From: an uncultured Anaerolineae bacterium
Lineage (GTDB): Bacteria > Chloroflexota > Anaerolineae > Anaerolineales > Villigracilaceae
Reading direction: 5' to 3'
DNA: 6,409 nucleotides
Assembly (NCBI GenBank): GCA_903882765.1
Contig: CAIRYE010000235.1
Location: forward strand, 1-6,409
The notes below the pieces were generated by a model. It was given only the letters and a program-made list of their open reading frames with translations, searched no databases and was not told where the DNA came from. The position numbers and the translations under genes were made by a program. Below, one piece after another: positions 1 to 5,323 of this stretch; position 1 is the first letter of the stretch; every line of letters begins with the position of its first letter.

Positions 1-788
1 CCATCAAAATCAAGAATATGAGCCTCGAGACGGGGTTGAACTTCAGAATTCGTAAAGGTGGGCCGAAATCCAAAATTTGCCACAGAATCATAGCTTTTTC
101 CGTCAAATAATACCTTGCAGGCGTAAACCCCGGGCATAGGTAGTACTTTTTCTTGGGGAAAATCTACATTACAGGTGGGGATCTTGATGGTTCTACCACG
201 GGCATCACCGTGAACGACCATGCCGGAGAGGTTATAATACCTGCCCATGCGGCTCGAAGCGGAGCTAATGGCGCCGTTCATAATGGCGTTGCGTATAGAT
301 GTAGAGGAGATGATGTTTCCCTCTTTTTCCAAGGCGGGTATGGCGCTATGTTGAAAGCCCATCTCAGTGCCAATGGCGTTGAGGTATTCGTTATTGCCTT
401 GTCTGTTTTTGCCAAGCGCGAAATCGAAACCGGTTACCAGATAGGTAAAGTTGAGACGATTCCTAAGCATCGTAATAAAATCGAGAGCAGGCAGGTTGGC
501 GATCTCGGGCGTGAAGGGTAAGGTGATGACGATATCTACGCCGAGGTCGTTCAGGATCTTTAGTTTTTCGGTTTGGGTGGTGAGCTTTGGGATAACGACC
601 CCCGCCAAAACGGTGGCAGGGTGTGGGTCAAACGTCAACGCCACGGAAGGCACGTTTTTTTGCGACGCGCCTTCCGTAAGCGTTTTGATGATCTTTTGAT
701 GACCGAGATGAACTCCGTCGAAGATACCGATGGTCAACCAGCTAGCTTCCAGCTGGATCGAATCGATGGATTGGTGATGAATCAGCAT
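1..788 (-). CDS. ribF: Bifunctional riboflavin kinase / FAD synthetase, 3' end cut by the window
   Basis: RibF phosphorylates riboflavin to FMN and then adenylates FMN to FAD in the cytoplasm. I translated this reading frame by hand; it is open from the ATG at 788 to the window edge, giving 262 complete residues. The N-terminal FMN adenylyltransferase domain (about residues 1-180) shows GIFDGVHLGH at 21-30 (nucleotide-binding HxGH type), LTFDPHP at 51-57, GFDFALGKNRQGN at 120-132 and the SSTSIR motif at 161-166. The C-terminal riboflavin kinase domain starts near 184 with GRTIKIPTCN (198-207), MPGVYAC (218-224) and VANFGFRPTF (236-245). Family members are usually a little over 300 residues, so roughly 45-60 C-terminal residues are probably missing. 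The kinase motif is PTCN where PTAN is usual. No other in-frame ATG lies between the truB stop and residue 1, and no clear Shine-Dalgarno precedes the start. It is the last visible gene of the operon, 18 bases after truB. Confidence 0.95.
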   Translation of the reverse strand, partial: MLIHHQSIDSIQLEASWLTIGIFDGVHLGHQKIIKTLTEGASQKNVPSVALTFDPHPATVLAGVVIPKLTTQTEKLKILNDLGVDIVITLPFTPEIANLPALDFITMLRNRLNFTYLVTGFDFALGKNRQGNNEYLNAIGTEMGFQHSAIPALEKEGNIISSTSIRNAIMNGAISSASSRMGRYYNLSGMVVHGDARGRTIKIPTCNVDFPQEKVLPMPGVYACKVLFDGKSYDSVANFGFRPTFTNSEVQPRLEAHILDFD

Positions 789-806
789 TGATCGGTGAGC
801 CAGTGA

Positions 807-1733
807 TTAGGAGTAGAAAACCTTCTTAGGCTGCCATTCACTCGAGGCAGTGTCAAGTTCCATGAGAGAGATCAATTCACCAGCCATGCTAACGCCGCGA
901 ACGAGGTTCTTGGCGCCAGGGACGATGGACGGATCGGCAGGAATACGGTGACCGTGAGCAACGCTTTCTACTTGCTCAGGGGTTAGTTCAATGGCAGGCC
1001 ATTCGCCCAATGCTTCAGCGGCAGGGATAAGGTATTGGTACCAATTCCCGTTCTGAAATGCTTCCTCTAATTTGCGGAGGGGTGTGGCGTCGCGCAGGCT
1101 AAAACGACCGCTTTTTGTTCGGCGAAGACCAATGAGGTAGCCGCCGCAACCAAGGGCGTTGCCCAGGTCGTTCGCTAACGAGCGCACATAGGTGCCCGAG
1201 GAGCAGTGCACATCAACGACCGCTTCCGGAGGAGCCCATTCGAGGGTTTCGAGGCTGTACACATTAATGGTGCGTGGGGCGATCTCGAACGTTTCGCCTT
1301 TGCGGGCCATATCATAGGCACGGCGGCCTTTGATCTTGATAGCGGAGTAGGGAGGGGGCGTTTGGGTAATTTCGCCAACGAAGGTTTGCAGCTTGGCGTC
1401 GAAATCTTCTTCGGAGATATCGAGCACATCGACGGGAGGGCTGACGAAGCGGCCATCAGCGTCGAAGGTATCGGTGGAGGCGCCCATGCGGATAATGGCT
1501 TGGTAACGCTTATCCGATGCCGAAACAAATTCGCTGAGTCGGACGGCGGGCCCAACCAAAATGACCAACACACCAGAGGCGCGAGGATCGAGCGTGCCAG
1601 TATGGCCCGCTCGGCGAATACCCGTGCCATAGCGGATCTTGTTGACCACATCATGCGATGTAAGGCCAACGGGTTTATCCACCACTAACACGCCAGAAAT
1701 GGCATTCTTCATATCATCGAGTTCATTGTTCAT
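807..1733 (-). CDS. truB: tRNA pseudouridine(55) synthase TruB
   Basis: TruB converts uridine 55 in the T-loop of tRNAs to pseudouridine and also has tRNA chaperone activity in studied bacteria. The protein has 308 residues, a normal family length. Visible motifs are GVLVVDKPVGLTSHDVV (14-30), GHTGTLDP (43-50) with the catalytic Asp at 49, KRY at 75-77, the SSGTYVRSLANDLG motif (178-191), and LRRTKSGRFSL at 203-213. The C-terminal part from about 243 to 308 matches the small PUA-like domain of TruB, ending in KKVFYS. The ATG at 1733 is preferred over the in-frame ATG at residue 8 because AGGAG lies 7 bases upstream of it. It starts 18 bases after nrnA. Its TAA stop is in the same frame as the following ribF. 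Confidence 0.97.
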   Translation of the reverse strand: MNNELDDMKNAISGVLVVDKPVGLTSHDVVNKIRYGTGIRRAGHTGTLDPRASGVLVILVGPAVRLSEFVSASDKRYQAIIRMGASTDTFDADGRFVSPPVDVLDISEEDFDAKLQTFVGEITQTPPPYSAIKIKGRRAYDMARKGETFEIAPRTINVYSLETLEWAPPEAVVDVHCSSGTYVRSLANDLGNALGCGGYLIGLRRTKSGRFSLRDATPLRKLEEAFQNGNWYQYLIPAAEALGEWPAIELTPEQVESVAHGHRIPADPSIVPGAKNLVRGVSMAGELISLMELDTASSEWQPKKVFYS

Positions 1734-1739
1734 AATAAG

Positions 1740-1745
1740 TCTCCT
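1740..1745 (-). promoter_or_regulatory. Ribosome binding site of truB
   Basis: On the minus strand this reads AGGAGA, ending 6 bases before the ATG at 1733. It fits the anti-Shine-Dalgarno sequence well and decides the truB start in favour of residue 1 rather than the Met at position 8. It sits wholly in the 18-base gap after nrnA. Confidence 0.8.
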
Positions 1746-1751
1746 GCCCCC

Positions 1752-2702
1752 TTAAAGTTTTAACATTTCCCGAGTTGTTTCTAACACTCGGGTTTGAATT
1801 TCATCGAGGGTACCAACAATATCGGCGCCGGCAGCCGCTTTATGGCCGCCACCATTGAAGTGGGTAGCGATCTTGGATACATCAATGCCGGGTTGTAAAG
1901 CTCGCCAAGAGATCTTGACAGAGCCGTGTTGTTCAACAAAGATCATTCCTACGACGTGGTCATCGATGGCTGAAATGATATTGATCAGGTCAGCGTCATC
2001 GCTACCACCGTAACCGCTGGCTTGGCGGTCTTCCAGTTTGAGGGTGGCGAAGACGATGCCATCCATGGTCTTGAGGCTTGATAGCCCGGCGCCCCAATAT
2101 TTTGCTGCTTGCAGGGTGCGGCTTACCAAGGCCCGGTTGTATAAATTGGGCATATCGATGCCGGTATCGATCAGGAAAGCGGCTTGGCGCAAAGCGGTGG
2201 AGGTAGTGTTGGATGTTCTGAAACCGAGGGTATCGGTGACAATGCCGGTGGCGAGGTTGGAAGCTACTTCCGCGTCGATGGTGAGGCCCCATTCTTGCAG
2301 GTGGCCGGTTAAAACGGAGGAAGTCGCCACGGAGAGTGGCTCGATCAGATTGATCACGCCGAACTTTTCGTTGGTAACGTGGTGATCGATATTGATATCT
2401 GGCTTGCGGTAGCCCACAAATTGCTTGCCGGTGCGTTTGAAATCAGCGCAATCGACGGTAATGAAAAGATCGGGCTCGCAAGTTGGAGCTTTGAGGATCA
2501 GTTCGTGGCCGGGTAAGTGGTGAAAAGAGGCGGGAACACCATCATTCAACACCATTTCCACGGATTTTCCCGCTTTGAGAAGAGCTAAGCCTAGAGCGAG
2601 GGTAGACCCGATCGCGTCGCCATCTGGTCGCACGTGTGAGACAACCAATATATGTTGAGCTTGGTCGATTTTATTTTTGATCTCAATATCAATTGAATCC
2701 AT
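1752..2702 (-). CDS. nrnA: DHH/DHHA1 phosphoesterase, NrnA-type nanoRNase / pAp phosphatase
   Basis: This is a 316-residue cytoplasmic protein of the DHH superfamily. Characterised NrnA proteins degrade short oligoribonucleotides (nanoRNAs) and dephosphorylate 3'-phosphoadenosine 5'-phosphate (pAp). All metal-binding motifs are present: SHVRPDGDAIGS at 22-33 (His23, Asp27, Asp29), VDCAD at 83-87, NIDHHVTN at 104-111 with the signature Asp-His-His at 106-108, and GIVTDTLGFRTSNTT at 153-167 with Asp157. The C-terminal DHHA1 substrate-binding domain ends with GGGHKAAAG at 284-292. Two-domain architecture and length match NrnA rather than the longer RecJ. The ATG at 2702 has AAGG six bases upstream. 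It starts 25 bases after rbfA and ends 18 bases before truB, so it is probably co-transcribed with both. Fold and family are clear. The exact substrate (nanoRNA, pAp, pGpG or another short oligonucleotide) is inferred and cannot be read from the sequence. Confidence 0.9.
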   Translation of the reverse strand: MDSIDIEIKNKIDQAQHILVVSHVRPDGDAIGSTLALGLALLKAGKSVEMVLNDGVPASFHHLPGHELILKAPTCEPDLFITVDCADFKRTGKQFVGYRKPDINIDHHVTNEKFGVINLIEPLSVATSSVLTGHLQEWGLTIDAEVASNLATGIVTDTLGFRTSNTTSTALRQAAFLIDTGIDMPNLYNRALVSRTLQAAKYWGAGLSSLKTMDGIVFATLKLEDRQASGYGGSDDADLINIISAIDDHVVGMIFVEQHGSVKISWRALQPGIDVSKIATHFNGGGHKAAAGADIVGTLDEIQTRVLETTREMLKL

Positions 2703-2708
2703 TATTTA

Positions 2709-2712
2709 CCTT
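2709..2712 (-). promoter_or_regulatory. Ribosome binding site of nrnA
   Basis: The minus strand reads AAGG here, six bases before the ATG at 2702. It is a moderate Shine-Dalgarno match inside the 25-base gap between rbfA and nrnA and supports the chosen start. Confidence 0.55.
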
Positions 2713-2727
2713 TTGCAATGAATAAAA

Positions 2728-3090
2728 TTAGGAAGGTTTGTTGTTTTGGCTGCGAATTTCAGCAAGAACTTTTTCAATATGGTCCGCATTCTCAGGGGTT
2801 GGATCCCAATGGAAGCGCAATTTTGGAAAAGCGCGCAACTCAACGGTTTCGCTGAGTGCACGTCTCAAAAAGCCAGTGGCGCTTTCAAGGCCTTTTATCA
2901 CTTCCGCTGAACGGCTGCGGCCTTCTATCGCAGATACGTAGATATCGGCAAAAGCCAATTCGCGGTCTACCTTAACATCAGTAATGTACACCTGTAATAA
3001 GCGAGGGTCATTGATCTCTTTGATCAATAAAGCAGAAAGATCCTCGCGAATACGGTCAGATATTTTTTGTAAACGAACTCCGGATGCCAT
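2728..3090 (-). CDS. rbfA: 30S ribosome-binding factor RbfA
   Basis: RbfA is a small KH-fold protein that binds the immature 30S subunit and helps the 5' end of 16S rRNA mature; it is also linked to growth at low temperature. The 120-residue product has normal family length. Diagnostic segments are RLQKISDRIREDLSALL near the N terminus, the near-invariant NDPRL at 27-31, the strand VYITDVKVDRELAFADIYVS at 34-53, the helix-kink-helix SATGFLRRAL (70-79, carrying the Ala-x-Gly kink typical of RbfA) and LRAFPKLRFHWDPTPENADHIEKVL toward the C terminus (read in two blocks, 85-94 and 95-109). It begins 38 bases after infB. Only a weak purine stretch (AGAAGAA) precedes the ATG. Placement directly after infB is the usual one in many bacterial phyla. 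Confidence 0.95.
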   Translation of the reverse strand: MASGVRLQKISDRIREDLSALLIKEINDPRLLQVYITDVKVDRELAFADIYVSAIEGRSRSAEVIKGLESATGFLRRALSETVELRAFPKLRFHWDPTPENADHIEKVLAEIRSQNNKPS

Positions 3091-3128
3091 AATGTTCTTC
3101 TATCTATAACCTTAATGATACACGATTA

Positions 3129-4907
3129 TTAATTGTTTTTTTCCAAGAGGTAGCATTCCAAGATATCGCCTTCAGCCATATCGTTGAAATTCTTGAAACC
3201 AATACCAAACTCGAACCCAGTTCGAATTTCTTTTACATCTTCTTTTTCATGACGAAGAGAAGCGATCTCGCCTTCGAAAATGACATCAGCGCCGCGAGTG
3301 ATGCGGGCTTTGCCGTTTCGGCGGATCTCACCATCCAGACAACGGCAGCCAGCGATGCGGCCAACCTTGGACACGGGGAAGATCGCCAAGATCTGCGCTT
3401 TGCCAAGATGCTTTTCGTTGAATTCCGGCTCGAGCATACCTTTTAGCGCTTTTTCAATATCTTCGGTGAGGCGGTAAATGATGTCGTACAAGCGGATGGA
3501 TACACCTTCCGCTTCGGCAAGACGGCGGGCGCTAACATCAGCCTGCACGTTGAAACCAAGGATAAGAGCTTTGGAGGCGGAAGCGAGGTTTACGTCGTTC
3601 TCACCAATGTTGCCAGTTTCGGCGTAAATTACCTTGAGGGCAATTTCGGAGGCGTTGGTTTTGGCAAGCTCGTTCAATTCCTTCACGATCGGTTCCAAAG
3701 AGCCCTGAACGTCAGCTTTGAGGATGATGCGAAGCTCTTTTAATTCGCCGGCCTTAAATCGGGCGTAGAAATCTTCCAAGGTCATTTTGGCGGCCTGATT
3801 TTGATCTTTGGAGGCCTGAATGCGGTTGTTTACGATTTCACGAGCGGTTTTTTCGTTAGCCACAACTTCAAAGATCTCGCCGGCGGAAGGAATAGTGCTC
3901 ATTCCGAGAATGGAAATAGGTGTGGCGGGGGTCGCTTTTTGGATCGGCTTGAGTTTGAAATCATACATGGCGCGGATCTTGCCATAGGTTTGGCCAGCCA
4001 CCACAACATCGCCATTCTTGAGGGTTCCGTTTTGAACCAACAAGGTGGCAACAGGGCCGCGAGCTTTATCCAGCTCCGCTTCGATGATGGTGCCAATGAC
4101 GGTGCCCTTAGGGTTGGCTTTGATGCTTTGGCTATCTGCCACCAATAATATGGAAGCTAGCAGATCAGCGATGCCTTGCCTTTGTTTAGCGGAAACAGGT
4201 ACAACAATGGTATTGCCGCCCCATTCATCAGGCACAAGCTCGAGCTCAGCCAGCTGATTTTTTACACGGTCCGGGTTGGCATTGGCTTTATCGATCTTGT
4301 TGAGGGCAACGATGATCGGTACGCGGGCAGCTTTTGCGTGGGCGATCGCCTCGCGGGTTTGCGGCATTACACCGTCATCCGCGGCAACGACCAATACCAC
4401 GATATCAGCGCCTTGGGCACCGCGGGCGCGCATTGCGGTGAAGGCGGCATGGCCAGGGGTATCGAGGAAGGTGATCAGTTGGCCTTCTTTGTGGACCTGG
4501 TAAGCGCCAATGTGTTGGGTAATGCCACCAGCTTCGCCAGCGGCAACTTCGGTTTCTCGAATGGCATCCAAAAGGGATGTTTTGCCATGGTCTACGTGGC
4601 CTAAAATGGTGACCACGGGGGGGCGGCTGATCAGATCTTCTTCTTTTTCGTTCGAGATCTTCTGGCGCCAAAGGGGAACTTCGCCAGATTCTTTTGTATC
4701 ATCATTCGCCAGAACTTCAGGGTTAGGGTTAAAACCAAATTCACCGGCTACAATGGCAGCGGTGTCATAATCAATGGTTTGGTTGATCGTTACCATCATG
4801 CCATTCTGCATTAACTTACGAATGACATCGATCGGTCCGACTTTCATCAATTGTGCCAGGTCTCGAACTACGATCGAAACTGGCAGCTCTAAATTTTTAT
4901 CGCTCAT
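3129..4907 (-). CDS. infB: Translation initiation factor IF-2, compact form
   Basis: IF-2 is the GTPase that brings fMet-tRNA to the 30S subunit and promotes subunit joining. At 592 residues it is compact, lacking the long variable N-terminal region of enterobacterial IF-2 (about 890). An IF2N module occupies about 6-60. The G domain has GHVDHGKT (103-110), GGITQHIGA (127-135), DTPGH (149-153), NKID (203-206) and SAK (239-241), so all five GTPase motifs are intact. Domain II covers about 265-350, the IF-2-specific domain III about 380-480, and the C2 tRNA-binding domain about 490-592, with GCRCLDGEIRRNGKARI from 520. C2 contains GFEFGIG at 564-570; this position is usually (Y/M)ECG, so Phe567 replaces a common Cys. 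The ATG at 4907 is supported by a perfect AGGAGGT upstream. The gene follows ylxR by 86 bases and precedes rbfA by 38. Confidence 0.98.
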   Translation of the reverse strand: MSDKNLELPVSIVVRDLAQLMKVGPIDVIRKLMQNGMMVTINQTIDYDTAAIVAGEFGFNPNPEVLANDDTKESGEVPLWRQKISNEKEEDLISRPPVVTILGHVDHGKTSLLDAIRETEVAAGEAGGITQHIGAYQVHKEGQLITFLDTPGHAAFTAMRARGAQGADIVVLVVAADDGVMPQTREAIAHAKAARVPIIVALNKIDKANANPDRVKNQLAELELVPDEWGGNTIVVPVSAKQRQGIADLLASILLVADSQSIKANPKGTVIGTIIEAELDKARGPVATLLVQNGTLKNGDVVVAGQTYGKIRAMYDFKLKPIQKATPATPISILGMSTIPSAGEIFEVVANEKTAREIVNNRIQASKDQNQAAKMTLEDFYARFKAGELKELRIILKADVQGSLEPIVKELNELAKTNASEIALKVIYAETGNIGENDVNLASASKALILGFNVQADVSARRLAEAEGVSIRLYDIIYRLTEDIEKALKGMLEPEFNEKHLGKAQILAIFPVSKVGRIAGCRCLDGEIRRNGKARITRGADVIFEGEIASLRHEKEDVKEIRTGFEFGIGFKNFNDMAEGDILECYLLEKNN

Positions 4908-4993
4908 AAAGGTTACCTCCTCTTATAAATGTACAAACGGAAGGCTAAATGTTTCCTAATACACCCGAGCGAATTTGCTGTGGGTAGGTTAGG
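4908..4993 (-). other. Intergenic gap between ylxR and infB
   Basis: This 86-base gap is the largest in the window. It holds the infB Shine-Dalgarno sequence near its downstream end and no open frame with a start of useful length. I see no clear hairpin followed by a U run, so transcription probably reads through. An A/T-rich stretch just upstream of the ribosome binding site (around 4922-4950) contains TATAAG but lacks a convincing -35 partner, so I do not call a promoter. Confidence 0.5.
4915..4921 (-). promoter_or_regulatory. Strong ribosome binding site of infB
   Basis: The minus strand reads AGGAGGT, a full-length Shine-Dalgarno sequence, ending 7 bases before the ATG at 4907. It is the strongest ribosome binding site in the window and fixes the infB start. 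It fits a highly translated gene. Confidence 0.9.
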
Positions 4994-5320
4994 TCAATTT
5001 TCGACTATTTGTGCACTTTCCGCATTCAATGGTGCGGTTTCATCAGGCAGGTTAGCTAAATAAGATTCTAACCTTGCCCTATCTTCCGCCGTGAGCGTTG
5101 TTTTTAAGGCATTTGCTAATCCACCCCTTAAGCCTCGCTCCCAGCAAGACTTTTGATCGTGCAAATACGCGCCACGGCCGTTCAACTTGCCCGTGGGGTC
5201 AATAAAGACCCCATCGGGCTGCCGAACAATACGAGTAAGCGTTCGCTTTGCCAGTACCGTTCGGCACCCAATACACGTTCTTTGGGGAATGTGCTTTGGT
5301 TTAATGACTTTTGCAGTCAT
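4994..5320 (-). CDS. ylxR: YlxR family RNA-binding protein (DUF448; RNase P modulator RnpM in Bacillus)
   Basis: YlxR is a small RNA-binding protein commonly encoded between nusA and infB. In Bacillus subtilis it has been described as RnpM, which binds and modulates RNase P; whether the same holds here is inferred. The 108-residue product shows the family signature PQRTCIGCR at 12-20, RIVRQPDG at 30-37, DPTGKLNGRGAYLH at 41-54 and Cys59 in QKSCW. Three cysteines (16, 19, 59) sit at the usual conserved places. The first 80 or so residues cover the family domain; the remainder is a helical segment and an acidic tail (LPDETAPLNAESAQIVEN), slightly longer than the shortest relatives. The ATG at 5320 lies only 3 bases after the nusA stop with just a weak GGGA upstream, so translational coupling to nusA is likely. 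The ribosomal-like protein gene ylxQ, often next in Firmicutes, is absent. Confidence 0.95.
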   Translation of the reverse strand: MTAKVIKPKHIPQRTCIGCRTVLAKRTLTRIVRQPDGVFIDPTGKLNGRGAYLHDQKSCWERGLRGGLANALKTTLTAEDRARLESYLANLPDETAPLNAESAQIVEN

Positions 5321-5323
5321 GGA

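Noticed and set aside
153..521. A 122-codon plus-strand open frame near the left edge.
   Set aside because: It overlaps the well-supported ribF on the other strand, and its product resembles no family I know.
1206..1688. A 160-codon plus-strand frame and a 164-codon minus-strand frame inside truB.
   Set aside because: Both are shadows of truB, whose motifs are intact in the chosen frame. The alternative products are low in recognisable structure.
1710..1712. In-frame ATG at TruB residue 8 as an alternative start.
   Set aside because: No Shine-Dalgarno precedes it, whereas AGGAG precedes the ATG at 1733 at good spacing.
4922..4960. Possible internal promoter before infB (TATAAG in an A/T-rich stretch).
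   Set aside because: No convincing -35 element at proper spacing; the A/T richness alone is too weak to support a promoter.
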